Shown one piece after another: positions 25,315 to 34,032 of a stretch of 64,000 nucleotides of DNA (within the stretch, counting starts at the first letter, position 1; each line of letters opens with the position of its first letter). A model generated the notes under the pieces. That model searched no databases, was not told the origin of the DNA, and was given only the letters and a program-made list of their open reading frames with translations. The position numbers were made by a program, and so were the translations under genes. The DNA is taken from assembly GCF_047922965.1 (NCBI RefSeq), contig NZ_CP150481.1, positions 1,984,001 to 2,048,000 on the forward strand. The letters are read 5' to 3'. Origin of the DNA: Neptunicella plasticusilytica. GTDB lineage: Bacteria > Pseudomonadota > Gammaproteobacteria > Enterobacterales > Alteromonadaceae.

Positions 25315-26094
25315 TTGTTTGTAGATTCACATTGTCATCTTGATCGTCTGGATAAGTCTCCGCAGGAATTAGCTCAGATTGTCGCCAACGCTGAAGCTAA
25401 AGGTGTCGAGCATTTTTTATGTGTGGCCGTATCGGTAAGTGAGTTTCCTGATATGCTCAAGGCAATTGCGCCTTTTGGTAATGTATCGGCCTCCTGTGGG
25501 GTGCATCCACTGCATCAGGAAGAGGCTTGCAGTTATGATGAACTGTTGCAGGCTGCCAGCAGCGATAAGGTGGTGGCAGTGGGGGAAACCGGGCTGGATT
25601 ATTTTTATAGTGCCGAGACCAAACCGGTGCAGATCCAGTCTTTTATCGACCATATTAAAGTGGCGAATGAGTTGAATAAGCCCCTGATCATCCATACCCG
25701 TGATGCGCGGCAGGATACGCTGGATTTATTATTAGAGCATAAAGCCGAGCACACTAAAGGCGTTTTACATTGCTTTACCGAGAACTGGGAAATGGCCGAA
25801 GCCGCCATTGAAATGGGTTTTTATATTTCTATTTCCGGTATTGTAACTTTTCATAGCGCTAAAGAATTACAGGAAGTGGTGAAGAAAGTCCCGCTGGACA
25901 GACTTTTAATTGAAACCGATTCTCCCTGGTTAGCTCCCGTTCCGTATCGGGGAAAGCCGAATCAACCCGCTTATGTCAAGGAAGTGGGAGAATTTATTGC
26001 TAATCTTAAGGGGATCGAGGTTGAGGAACTGGCCAAGGCCACTACCGACAATTTTTATCGGTTGTTTGATTTAATACCACGTAAAACGGCTTGA
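25315..26094 (+). CDS. ycfH: TatD-family metal-dependent deoxyribonuclease (YcfH type)
   Basis: This 259-residue TIM-barrel hydrolase belongs to the TatD family of metal-dependent nucleases; the YcfH member lies after holB in E. coli too. The metal-binding DSHCHLDRLD is at residues 4-13, GETGLDYFY near 91-99, with HTRDAR and LHCFTE histidines and the ETDSPWLAP aspartate near 203. The start is TTG at 25315, with AGGG at 25304-25307 seven bases ahead, giving an N-terminus matching the family. Physiological substrate is uncertain; DNA 3'-end trimming is known for some relatives. Confidence 0.92.
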   Translation: MFVDSHCHLDRLDKSPQELAQIVANAEAKGVEHFLCVAVSVSEFPDMLKAIAPFGNVSASCGVHPLHQEEACSYDELLQAASSDKVVAVGETGLDYFYSAETKPVQIQSFIDHIKVANELNKPLIIHTRDARQDTLDLLLEHKAEHTKGVLHCFTENWEMAEAAIEMGFYISISGIVTFHSAKELQEVVKKVPLDRLLIETDSPWLAPVPYRGKPNQPAYVKEVGEFIANLKGIEVEELAKATTDNFYRLFDLIPRKTA

Positions 26095-26129
26095 CTAGTA
26101 TCAGCCCAATTCACTAAAAGGAGTGTTTA

Positions 26130-26675
26130 ATGAAAACTTGTCGTGTTATTGCCTTTGTCAGTATTTTGCTGACTACCCCATTAATGGCCGCTAATTTTAC
26201 CTTGAGCAGTGATGAAATAGGCGGTCAGCTCACCAGCAAACAAGTCTTTAACGGCTTTGGGTGCAGTGGTGACAATATCTCTCCGGCGTTAAACTGGAAA
26301 GATGCTCCCGCCGGGACCAAGAGTTTTGCTATTACCCTGTATGATCCGGATGCGCCCACCGGTGCAGGTTGGTGGCATTGGTTAATGGTCAATATTCCTG
26401 CCTCGGTGAATTCACTGCCGGCAGATGCCGGTAATCCGGCTAAAAATTTGGCGCCCAAAGGCAGTGTGCAAACCATTACCAGTTTCGGTCAGGCCGGATT
26501 TGGTGGTGCCTGTCCACCAGAAGGTCACGGTCCACATCATTATATTTTTACTGTCTATGCACTGGGCGTTGAATCATTGGATTTAAAAGCCGATAGCCAG
26601 CCATCATTAGTTGGCTATATGCTCAATGCCAATACCTTGGAAAAAGCCTCGCTTATTTCTTATTATCAACGCTAA
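26130..26675 (+). CDS. Exported PEBP-family protein (YbhB/YbcL type)
   Basis: This is a 181-residue phosphatidylethanolamine-binding / Raf-kinase-inhibitor-like protein. A signal peptide of about 20 residues, ending LMA before ANF, predicts periplasmic location. The family ligand-pocket motifs DPDAPTGAGWWHW and GHGPHHYIFTVYAL are clear. A strong ribosome binding site (AAGGAG) precedes the ATG. Bacterial members have no well-defined function; YbcL-type proteins have been linked to host interaction in E. coli pathogens, which need not apply here. It stands alone between ycfH and trhO. Confidence 0.88.
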   Translation: MKTCRVIAFVSILLTTPLMAANFTLSSDEIGGQLTSKQVFNGFGCSGDNISPALNWKDAPAGTKSFAITLYDPDAPTGAGWWHWLMVNIPASVNSLPADAGNPAKNLAPKGSVQTITSFGQAGFGGACPPEGHGPHHYIFTVYALGVESLDLKADSQPSLVGYMLNANTLEKASLISYYQR

Positions 26676-26704
26676 ACCTATCCAGTCTTATCCCTTACGG
26701 TAGC

Positions 26705-26730
26705 CATTCTAGCCAATTTTGGTTAGAATG
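26705..26730. repeat. 26-bp palindrome upstream of trhO
   Basis: Arms of 12 bases (26705-26716 and 26719-26730) match as inverted repeats except for one pair (26712 against 26723, G opposite T), with a 2-bp centre. The short centre suits a dimeric DNA-binding protein better than an RNA hairpin. It lies about 77 bases ahead of the trhO ATG; a TAGAAT at 26724-26729 inside it could be a -10 box, though I see no good -35. Confidence 0.65.
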
Positions 26731-26806
26731 CGCGCCGCAGAATCTCGTCAAAACCATTATTTAAAACAGCTCCGGATTTACGTTCCGGCTCGCGGAGGAA
26801 ATTACT

Positions 26807-27802
26807 ATGTCAAAGTACGTAGTTTGTGCTTTATACAAATTTGTCACCCTGGAAAACTATCAGGACATCCGTCAACCCCTGCAGGAATTGATGGAAAAGC
26901 TCGATATCAAAGGCACCTTGTTGCTGGCGCTGGAAGGTATCAACGGTACCGTATCCGGTATCCGTGAAAATATGGATGTGCTATTAGCCTGGTTAAATGC
27001 CGACGAACGCCTTAATCCTATCTCTACCAAACAATCTTTCGATGAAGTACAACCTTTTCACCGTACCAAAGTTAAACTGAAAAAAGAGATTGTCACCCTG
27101 GGGGTGGAAGGTATTGATCCGCGCAGAACAGTCGGGACCTATGTCAAACCGGCTGACTGGAATGCGTTGATTTCCGATCCCGAAGTGCTGCTAATTGATA
27201 CCCGTAACGACTACGAAATTGAAATCGGCACCTTTAAAAATGCAGTGAATCCCAAAACCGATTCGTTTCGTGAATTTCCCCAATATGTAAAAGAGAACCT
27301 CGATCCGGCCAAACATAAAAAAGTCGCGATGTTCTGTACCGGTGGCATTCGTTGTGAAAAATCCACCGCCTACATGAAAGAACAAGGTTTTGATGAGGTC
27401 TACCATCTGGAAGGCGGTATTTTGCAATACCTGGAAGATGTGCCCAAAGAACAAACGCTCTGGGAAGGAGACTGTTTCGTATTTGATAACCGTGTAGCAG
27501 TTAATCACGATCTGGAGAAAAGTCATTACGATCAGTGTTATGCCTGCCGTTTGCCGATTACTGATGAAGATAAACAATCCGGGCAATACGAAAGTGGGGT
27601 AAGCTGTCCAAAATGTTTTGGTAGCCATTCAGAAGATCAGATTGCCCGTTTCCGTGAACGTGAAAAGCAGGTTAATTTAGCCCGTTTACGCGATGAAGAG
27701 CATGTAGGAGCCGAAGCGCGTAAGGCAATTAAATTGCGTCGCCAGCAAAAAGCCGCCGCCCGCCGCGCCCAGCGTGAAGCCATGGGTAAAAGCAACGTTT
27801 AA
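26807..27802 (+). CDS. trhO: tRNA uridine-34 hydroxylase TrhO (YceA, rhodanese domain)
   Basis: TrhO makes 5-hydroxyuridine at the wobble position of tRNAs using oxygen, an early step toward cmo5U/mcmo5U. The 331-residue protein has the N-terminal YceA domain, a rhodanese domain with the active cysteine in FCTGGIRCEKS near residue 180, and a C-terminal cysteine pair region (CYACRLP and SCPKCFG) that may bind metal, followed by a basic Arg/Ala-rich tail. GGAGG at 26794-26798 is the ribosome binding site. It is monocistronic with a strong terminator. Confidence 0.94.
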   Translation: MSKYVVCALYKFVTLENYQDIRQPLQELMEKLDIKGTLLLALEGINGTVSGIRENMDVLLAWLNADERLNPISTKQSFDEVQPFHRTKVKLKKEIVTLGVEGIDPRRTVGTYVKPADWNALISDPEVLLIDTRNDYEIEIGTFKNAVNPKTDSFREFPQYVKENLDPAKHKKVAMFCTGGIRCEKSTAYMKEQGFDEVYHLEGGILQYLEDVPKEQTLWEGDCFVFDNRVAVNHDLEKSHYDQCYACRLPITDEDKQSGQYESGVSCPKCFGSHSEDQIARFREREKQVNLARLRDEEHVGAEARKAIKLRRQQKAAARRAQREAMGKSNV

Positions 27803-27829
27803 GCTTGTTGTTTCAAGTAGTTCAAATAC

Positions 27830-27870
27830 AAAAAGGCTTATGTTGGTTAACCCGCATAAGCCTTTTTATT
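27830..27870 (+). terminator. Rho-independent terminator after trhO
   Basis: A perfect 13-bp stem (27830-27842 with 27855-27867), whose 12-base loop itself holds GGTTAACC, followed by ATTT. The A-rich 5' arm means it may also work on the other strand. Confidence 0.88.
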
Positions 27871-27981
27871 TCTAAAAAAATTTGGGAAAGCAAGTAGAGC
27901 TATATGTAATCCAGCCAACCGACTATATTTAATGCCGTAAACTTGGATTAACTCGCTGTTAAATCAAACAAGGATGAATGC

Positions 27982-28737
27982 ATGCGTATAAGGATGTCAC
28001 TGTTTTTAGTACCCGCACTTGTTACTTTGTTTGTACTGTACAGTGCCGATGTCATAGCCAATCTTTCGCCGAATCTAGTCGTTGGTAAGGTATACGGTAA
28101 AAATATCACTGCGGCTGACATCGGGTTAAATGAGCCTGTCGATCAAAGTATTCAGTTCAGCTCACAAGATACAGAGCGTTGGAATCTAATGGGACGGGTC
28201 ATGACTGTCTTTGGCGCTCCTGTAATGGAGCGTTTTGTTCAATTACATAAGATTGATGCAACAGAAGATGAAATCAACAAATTCAACCGCAACAGCCGTA
28301 AATTTGCCAAACAGCATTTACGTGAAGCCGAACAACGGCTGGTTGAACTACAAAGTCAACTTGCCGCGCCGGAGTTGTTGGCCGAGAGTAAGGCAAAGTT
28401 GATTGAAGAGCAAAAAGTGCAAAAACGTTTGCGGGCATCGTTACACAGGCAACTTGCTCTCGAAGCTAACAGCGAGATGGCACGGGAATTTATCCTTGCC
28501 TGGAAAACAGAACAGCAGATGCAGCGGATTTATGGTGGTCGGGTGATTTTCCAACAATTTGGCCCTGAAGCGCTGGACGCCCGTCGGCAATTATTTGAAC
28601 AAGCTGAAAAAAATGGAGATATTCGGTTTGATAACGCAGGCGTACGTTACCTGTTCTATTACTATGCCAATATGCAGCATGCTGTTATAGATGAGAAAGC
28701 CCTGGAGCATCCCGGGTTCTTCAAGCAAGATAACTGA
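27982..28737 (+). CDS. Exported protein with SurA/parvulin-like N-terminal region, function unknown
   Basis: I do not recognise a named gene here. The 251-residue product has an N-terminal hydrophobic segment (about 5-25) that looks like a signal peptide or anchor, then VVGKVYGKNITAADIGL, which resembles the N-terminal strand of SurA/PpiC-type chaperones (VVAxVNGxxIT), and then long amphipathic helices rich in Gln, Glu, Arg and Lys (about 95-180). A conserved-looking segment YGGRVIFQQFGPEALDARR is near residues 185-203. No PPIase domain is present. A periplasmic chaperone-like role is conceivable but only inferred. It has AAGGATG upstream, its own terminator downstream, and no operon partner. 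Confidence 0.75.
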   Translation: MRIRMSLFLVPALVTLFVLYSADVIANLSPNLVVGKVYGKNITAADIGLNEPVDQSIQFSSQDTERWNLMGRVMTVFGAPVMERFVQLHKIDATEDEINKFNRNSRKFAKQHLREAEQRLVELQSQLAAPELLAESKAKLIEEQKVQKRLRASLHRQLALEANSEMAREFILAWKTEQQMQRIYGGRVIFQQFGPEALDARRQLFEQAEKNGDIRFDNAGVRYLFYYYANMQHAVIDEKALEHPGFFKQDN

Positions 28738-28899
28738 ATTTTCTGTGTTATTGGGGAGCTGTTAATCTTTGCTGTATGGACTTTGTTCAAACCAACGCCT
28801 TCTGATCACGAAGCCGGGTTACAGGCCCTTACGTTTGAAGTAAAGGGGCCTAAGTCAAAATTTGGCAACAAAGATCAACAAACCCTAAACGGATATAAA

Positions 28900-28926
28900 A
28901 AAGGCTTCCATCTGGAAGCCTTTCTC
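28900..28926. terminator. Bidirectional terminator in the 28.7-29.1 kb intergenic region
   Basis: AAAGGCTTCC (28900-28909) pairs perfectly with GGAAGCCTTT (28914-28923) around ATCT, with an A-run of six on the 5' side. It is 160 bases after the preceding stop codon. On the minus strand the T-run is longer, so it may stop transcripts coming from ald. The rest of 28738-29126 holds no gene I can support, apart from the palindromic repeat at 29031-29114. Confidence 0.7.
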
Positions 28927-29030
28927 GCGAGTTGGGCTATAGCCCGGCAGGTTTTGTGTCTATTAATCCATTCGGCTGCTCAACCTTCGCGCTAGCCAAA
29001 TGGACGAAACTTCGACAGCTGTCTAATATT

Positions 29031-29114
29031 GTCATTCCCGCACGGGGTTAGCGGGAATCCAGCCGCAGTGATATCAAGTTCCAAAAAATGGTTCCCTGCT
29101 TTCGCAGGGATGAC
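29031..29114. repeat. REP-like palindromic repeat, GTCATTCCCGC type
   Basis: This 84-bp unit begins GTCATTCCCGC, has an internal GCGGGAATCC at 29051-29060, and ends with the hairpin CCCTGC-TTTC-GCAGGG followed by ATGAC, so its two ends are inverted copies (GTCAT/ATGAC). Sequences of this GTCATTCCCGC class are dispersed between genes in many proteobacteria. It sits directly after the ald stop codon (minus strand); read in that direction the hairpin is followed after 5 bases by six T residues, so it may also serve as the ald terminator. Confidence 0.75.
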
Positions 29115-29126
29115 GGATACAGGAAC

Positions 29127-30257
29127 TTACGCTTGCAGTGCTTCGCGCGCATCCACATAAGTCAGGTTTAATTGTTCGCCCAACGCATCTACGACAGCTT
29201 TGTATGTTACTTTGCCTTCATGCACGTTCAGGCCGTTTAACAAATGCGGGTCATCCAGCATCGCTTGTTTAGGGCCTTTGTTGGCTAGCGCCAAACCAAA
29301 GGGTAGGGTAGCGTTATTCAGTGCCATGGTTGAGGTACGCGCCACACCGCCCGGCATATTCGCCACACAGTAATGCACTACGCCATCAATGGTGTAGACC
29401 GGATCCTGATGAGTGGTGGCATGCGCAGTTTCAAAACAGCCGCCTTGATCAATTGCCACATCGACAATTACCGAGCCTTCTTTCATATTCTTGATATGTT
29501 CAGCCGTTAATAGTTTTGGTGCTGCAGCACCCGGAATTAACACCGCACCCACGATTAAATCGGCTGTCGCAGAGTAATATTCGATGGCATCAACGGTGGA
29601 GAATACGGTTTTCACCCGGCCCAGGAAAATATCGTCCAGTTCGCGTAAACGGGGCAGTGAACGATCCAGAATAGTAACATCGGCACCCATGCCGATAGCC
29701 ATTTTAGCGGCGTTAATACCTACAACACCACCACCCAGGATAAGGACTTTGCCAGGAGATACGCCAGGCACGCCACCTAGCAAGGTACCGCTACCGCCGT
29801 GGGCTTTTTCCAGATAATGGGCACCGGCTTGTACTGACATACGGCCGGCCACTTCGCTCATTGGGGCCAATAAAGGTAAACCGTTACGATTGTCAGTAAC
29901 GGTTTCGTAGGCGATACAGGTGGCTCCGGAGGCGACCAGTAATTCAGTTTGTTTTGGATCTGGCGCAAGGTGCAGGTAGGTGTACAGAGTCTGGCCTTTA
30001 CGCAACATTTTACATTCGTTAGGTTGCGGCTCTTTGACTTTAACGATCATTTCCGCTTTGGCAAAAATTTCTTCCGGCGTGTCGATGATCTCGGCACCGG
30101 CAGCAATATACTGCTCATTAGCAAAACCAATGGCAGCACCGGCGTTAGTTTCCACGATGACCGAATGGCCATGGGTAACAAATTCTTTAACGGCAGCAGG
30201 CGTTAAGCCAACGCGATATTCATGATTTTTAATTTCTTTGGGTACACCGATTAACAT
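29127..30257 (-). CDS. ald: Alanine dehydrogenase
   Basis: Ald catalyses reversible NAD-dependent oxidative deamination of L-alanine to pyruvate and ammonia. The 376-residue protein begins MLIGVPKEIKNHEYRV and has the substrate-binding KVKEPQ lysine near residue 75, the H96-type histidine in YTYLHLAPD, and the Rossmann motif LGGGVVGINAAKMA near 170-183. ATG at 30257 is preferred over an in-frame TTG at 30263, since AAGG lies six bases before the ATG. It is divergent from lrp, whose product is a plausible regulator. A REP-like repeat follows the stop codon. Confidence 0.96.
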   Translation of the reverse strand: MLIGVPKEIKNHEYRVGLTPAAVKEFVTHGHSVIVETNAGAAIGFANEQYIAAGAEIIDTPEEIFAKAEMIVKVKEPQPNECKMLRKGQTLYTYLHLAPDPKQTELLVASGATCIAYETVTDNRNGLPLLAPMSEVAGRMSVQAGAHYLEKAHGGSGTLLGGVPGVSPGKVLILGGGVVGINAAKMAIGMGADVTILDRSLPRLRELDDIFLGRVKTVFSTVDAIEYYSATADLIVGAVLIPGAAAPKLLTAEHIKNMKEGSVIVDVAIDQGGCFETAHATTHQDPVYTIDGVVHYCVANMPGGVARTSTMALNNATLPFGLALANKGPKQAMLDDPHLLNGLNVHEGKVTYKAVVDALGEQLNLTYVDAREALQA

Positions 30258-30394
30258 AGACAACCTTACCTTCTGAGTGTTTTTGGCCTGAATAACGAAA
30301 GCGCGAAGTATATTGTATGTTTTCTAGATGTTTGTTCTTTATTGAGCTAGATTTCGATATAATATCTGGTAAAAACAATATGTGGTGAGTTTTT
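30258..30394. promoter_or_regulatory. Divergent ald-lrp promoter region
   Basis: This AT-rich 137-base gap carries a consensus -10 TATAAT at 30358-30363 toward lrp, with only a weak -35 upstream, and on the minus strand a TATACT at 30307-30312 toward ald. Weak -35 boxes in an AT-rich divergent region next to an Lrp gene suggest regulation by Lrp itself. I could not define an Lrp site with confidence. Confidence 0.5.
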
Positions 30395-30877
30395 ATGCTA
30401 ATCAAAACCCCCAAGCATCTGGATCGTATTGATCGTAACATTTTGATTGAATTACAAAAGGATGGACGGCTGTCGAACGTGGAGTTGTCCAAACGCATCG
30501 GTCTAAGCCCAACCCCTTGTCTGGAAAGAGTAAGACGCCTGGAACAACAAGGTTATATTACCGGCTATCAGGCACAGGTAGCGCCGGAAAAACTGGGGGC
30601 GGCGATGTTGATTTTTGTTGAAATCAACCTGACTAAATCGCCCGATATTTTTGAAAAGTTTTCAGCGGCAGTCAAAGAGCTGGAGGATATTCAGGAATGT
30701 CATCTGGTGTCCGGTAATTTTGACTTTCTGCTCCGGGCCCGTGTATCGGACATGTCTGCTTATCGAAAATTGCTGGGCGATACCTTGCTAAAATTGCCCG
30801 GGGTCAGTGAATCTCGCTCCTATGTGGTGATGGAAGAAGTAAAACAGTCCAGCCAGATAAAAATTAATCTCAAGTAA
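30395..30877 (+). CDS. lrp: Leucine-responsive regulatory protein
   Basis: Lrp is a global DNA-binding regulator of amino acid metabolism that responds to leucine or alanine. The 160-residue protein has the AsnC-type helix-turn-helix (about residues 12-60, LSKRIGLSPTPCLERVRRLE) and the RAM ligand-binding domain (about 70-150, with SGNFDFLLRARVSDMSAY). The sequence matches E. coli Lrp closely and it sits upstream of ftsK-lolA-rarA as in E. coli, supporting true Lrp rather than another AsnC paralogue. Divergent ald is a likely target, since alanine is a known Lrp effector. Confidence 0.95.
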   Translation: MLIKTPKHLDRIDRNILIELQKDGRLSNVELSKRIGLSPTPCLERVRRLEQQGYITGYQAQVAPEKLGAAMLIFVEINLTKSPDIFEKFSAAVKELEDIQECHLVSGNFDFLLRARVSDMSAYRKLLGDTLLKLPGVSESRSYVVMEEVKQSSQIKINLK

Positions 30878-31051
30878 CAGTGTTAGATACAATTGATAAG
30901 TATCAGATATAAAAGAATTTGTTAGTTTATTGTGCAATTTAAAAGCGAATAAAAACTGACAAAACCCGGGATGCTGTACTGGGCATTTGTGGCGTTGGCT
31001 GGTATCTTATCAGCCAAATTATCGATTAAAACTATAACGAAATTATCTTCT

Positions 31052-33397
31052 ATGGCGCGTCTTTCTGGTATCCAAAGGATTTTGGAAGTAGGCATGATTT
31101 TAAGTTGTGCTTTTGCTTTATTTTTATTGTTGTCGCTGGGATCTTTTGATCCGGCTGATCCCAGTTGGAGTCAGGCCGGTCATCAGGGAACCGTGAGTAA
31201 CGCTGCTGGCGCAGCAGGTGCCTGGTTTGCCGATATCCTGTTATTTACCTTCGGTTTTGTGGCCTATTTATTTCCCTTTATTTCAGCCTTGTTAGGCTGG
31301 TTTCTGTTTCAGCAGGCCAAAGATATTCTGGAAATGGATTATCTGACGATCTCACTGCGTTTTATCGGCGCTGTGGTCTCTATTCTCGGCGCTTGCGGGC
31401 TGGCCAGCCTTAATTTTGATGATCCCTTCTACTTTCCTGCCGGCGGATTTGTCGGTGATGTGATGAGCAGCACCTTGTTACCGGTGTTTAATGTCGCAGG
31501 CAGTATTCTGTTTTTACTCTGCTTATTATGTACCGGCTTTACGCTGGTTACCGGTATTTCCTGGTTAAGTATTGTTGATTGGCTGGGTGAGGGAGTGATT
31601 AAGGCGGCAAAAGGCACGGCAAAAATGTCTGGGCGACTGAGTGAGATAAGCCCGCCAAGATTAATGGATTTATCTGCTAAAAAGTCCGAACAACTTGAGA
31701 ATAATCAATCGGCCAAGAATATTGAAATTACTTCGATGCGGATTGAACCTGAGCTGGATGACGATTTCAGTCAGCCATTCTCTGCTGCACCGGACGTGGA
31801 TCTGGATGCACCTGCGGCATCCAGAAAGAAGAAAAAAATCTTTAAACGCAAAGAGCCGCAAGTACAACCTGAACCTGAAGAAAATGTCGAGCCGGGGGAA
31901 AGTACGCCGATGCCAACCATCGAGTTACTTGATCGGGCCGACAAGATTGAAAATCCTATTTCACCGGAAGAACTGGAACAGGTCTCCCGTCTGGTAGAAG
32001 AAAAGCTGGCTGATTTTAATATCGAAGCCCGCGTGGTCGGTGTTTATCCCGGTCCTGTTATCACCCGTTTTGAGCTGGACTTGGCGCCGGGTGTCAAAGT
32101 CAGCCGTATTTCCGGATTATCCAAAGATCTGGCCCGTGCTTTATCGGCTATCTCGGTGCGGGTAGTGGAAGTCATTCCGGGTAAATCGGTGATTGGTCTG
32201 GAATTACCGAACAAAAACCGCGAAATGGTGCGCCTGTCAGAAGTACTCAGTTGTCCGTCGTTTCAGTCATCGGAATCCAATCTGACCATGGTGCTGGGTA
32301 AAGATATTTCCGGTAAGCCGGTGATAGTCGACTTGGCTAAAATGCCGCATTTATTGGTTGCCGGTACGACAGGTTCGGGTAAATCCGTTGGCGTTAACGT
32401 GATGATCCTGAGTTTATTGTATAAATCCACGCCGGAAGATGTGCGGGTGATTATGATTGACCCGAAAATGCTGGAGCTGTCGGTTTACGAAGGCATTCCG
32501 CACTTGCTGGCCGAAGTGGTCACCGATATGAAAGAAGCGTCTAACGCATTACGTTGGTGTGTAGGTGAAATGGAACGACGCTATCGCCTGATGTCGGCTC
32601 TCGGCGTTCGAAATCTAAAAGGCTACAATGCCAAAGTGGCACAGGCGATTGCTGATGGTGAACCGATCAAAGACCCCTTGTGGAAGTCGGAAGATAGTAT
32701 GGAAGAGGTGGCGCCGGATCTGGAAAAATTGCCGAGTATTGTCGTCATAGTTGACGAGTTTGCCGACATGATGATGATTGTCGGTAAAAAAGTTGAAGAA
32801 CTGATTGCCCGTATTGCGCAAAAAGCTCGCGCCGCCGGTATTCATTTAATTCTGGCTACCCAGCGTCCGTCAGTGGATGTCATCACCGGTTTGATTAAAG
32901 CTAATATTCCCACCCGCATTGCCTTTCAGGTGTCATCTAAAATTGACTCGCGGACTATTCTGGATCAACAAGGTGCCGAAGCATTGCTGGGTATGGGGGA
33001 TATGTTATACCTGCCGCCCGGAACTGGCGTGCCCACACGTGTTCATGGGGCATTTGTCGATGACCATGAAGTGCATGCGGTGGTATCAGATTGGAAAAAG
33101 CGCGGTAAACCCAATTATATTGATGAAATTCTTAATGGCGATTCCGGCGCTGATATCCTGCTTCCGGGCGAACAGCCCGAGGGGGGCGACCAGGAAAGTG
33201 ACGTGCTGTACGATGAAGCTGTTGCGTTCGTGACGTTGAATCGTAAAGTGTCGGTTTCCCTTATCCAGCGCCAGTTCAAAGTTGGTTACAATCGCGCGGC
33301 CCGAATTGTCGAACAAATGGAACAAAGTGGTGTCGTAACCGAATCTGGTCACAATGGTAGCCGTGAAGTATTGGCACCACCTCCTATAAGAGATTAA
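31052..33397 (+). CDS. ftsK: DNA translocase FtsK
   Basis: FtsK is the septal DNA pump that aligns chromosome termini and activates XerCD at dif. From the ATG at 31052 the protein has 781 residues: four N-terminal membrane helices (about 15-165), a short linker rich in Pro/Glu/Lys (about 190-300, much shorter than the 600-residue linker of E. coli), the motor domain with Walker A GTTGSGKS near 452 and Walker B IVIVDEFADMM, and the C-terminal gamma domain that reads KOPS (last 65 residues). An upstream ATG at 30971 would add 27 residues resembling another hydrophobic segment; neither start has a clear ribosome binding site, and MARLSGIQRILE fits the family better. Followed by lolA after 2 bases. 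Confidence 0.95.
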   Translation: MARLSGIQRILEVGMILSCAFALFLLLSLGSFDPADPSWSQAGHQGTVSNAAGAAGAWFADILLFTFGFVAYLFPFISALLGWFLFQQAKDILEMDYLTISLRFIGAVVSILGACGLASLNFDDPFYFPAGGFVGDVMSSTLLPVFNVAGSILFLLCLLCTGFTLVTGISWLSIVDWLGEGVIKAAKGTAKMSGRLSEISPPRLMDLSAKKSEQLENNQSAKNIEITSMRIEPELDDDFSQPFSAAPDVDLDAPAASRKKKKIFKRKEPQVQPEPEENVEPGESTPMPTIELLDRADKIENPISPEELEQVSRLVEEKLADFNIEARVVGVYPGPVITRFELDLAPGVKVSRISGLSKDLARALSAISVRVVEVIPGKSVIGLELPNKNREMVRLSEVLSCPSFQSSESNLTMVLGKDISGKPVIVDLAKMPHLLVAGTTGSGKSVGVNVMILSLLYKSTPEDVRVIMIDPKMLELSVYEGIPHLLAEVVTDMKEASNALRWCVGEMERRYRLMSALGVRNLKGYNAKVAQAIADGEPIKDPLWKSEDSMEEVAPDLEKLPSIVVIVDEFADMMMIVGKKVEELIARIAQKARAAGIHLILATQRPSVDVITGLIKANIPTRIAFQVSSKIDSRTILDQQGAEALLGMGDMLYLPPGTGVPTRVHGAFVDDHEVHAVVSDWKKRGKPNYIDEILNGDSGADILLPGEQPEGGDQESDVLYDEAVAFVTLNRKVSVSLIQRQFKVGYNRAARIVEQMEQSGVVTESGHNGSREVLAPPPIRD

Positions 33398-33399
33398 TA

Positions 33400-34032
33400 G
33401 TGAAAAAATTTTTAACATTACCTTTGTTGGTCATTCCGTTGTTGATAACGAATCTGAGTTTTGCCGATACGGCTAAAACGGCCTTGCAGGATAAGCTGAC
33501 CCAATTGCAAAGCTATTCGGCGGATTTCAACCAAAAAGTCACTGATGCACAAGGCCAGGTATTGCAACAATCCACCGGTAGTATCCAGTTACTGCAACCC
33601 AATAAGCTGCATTGGCAGGTCAATGAACCCAACGAAAACATTCTGATAGCGGACGGCCATACGTTATGGCATGTCGATCCTTTTGTGGAGCAGGTGATTG
33701 CCCTGGATCAGGCGGAGGCAGTAAAAAATAATCCTATCGTATTGTTGGCCGAACCACAGAGCGATGCATGGCAAAGCTATAGTATCAGTCAGCAGGGGAA
33801 CAAGTTTGAAGTGGTGACCAGTGCGGAAACCAGCCAAATTGCCAAATTGGTGTTTATCTTTGAACAGGACAAGCTCACCGAATTGCAGATTGTGGACAGG
33901 CAGGAGCAACTGAGTCAATTGATCTTCAGTCATATTCAGCAAGGTCAGGATATTGATAGCAAGTTATTTGATTTCAGTATGCCTGAGGGTTTTAGTCTGG
34001 ACGATCAGCGTAATGACCCAGCAGGGCTTTAA
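33400..34032 (+). CDS. lolA: Outer-membrane lipoprotein carrier protein LolA
   Basis: LolA shuttles lipoproteins across the periplasm from LolCDE to LolB. The 210-residue precursor has a 22-residue signal peptide ending LSFA before DTAKTALQ, then the family core with LQSYSADFNQKV near residue 40 and NKLHWQVNEPNENILIADG near 70. The GTG start lies 2 bases after ftsK and gives the signal peptide MKKFLTLPLL. Its last 20 bases overlap the rarA coding region. Order ftsK-lolA-rarA is conserved. Confidence 0.95.
   Translation: MKKFLTLPLLVIPLLITNLSFADTAKTALQDKLTQLQSYSADFNQKVTDAQGQVLQQSTGSIQLLQPNKLHWQVNEPNENILIADGHTLWHVDPFVEQVIALDQAEAVKNNPIVLLAEPQSDAWQSYSISQQGNKFEVVTSAETSQIAKLVFIFEQDKLTELQIVDRQEQLSQLIFSHIQQGQDIDSKLFDFSMPEGFSLDDQRNDPAGL

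Noticed and set aside
28783..28995. 70-codon plus-strand frame after the SurA-like gene
   Set aside because: It runs through a bidirectional terminator hairpin, has no ribosome binding site and no recognisable protein features.
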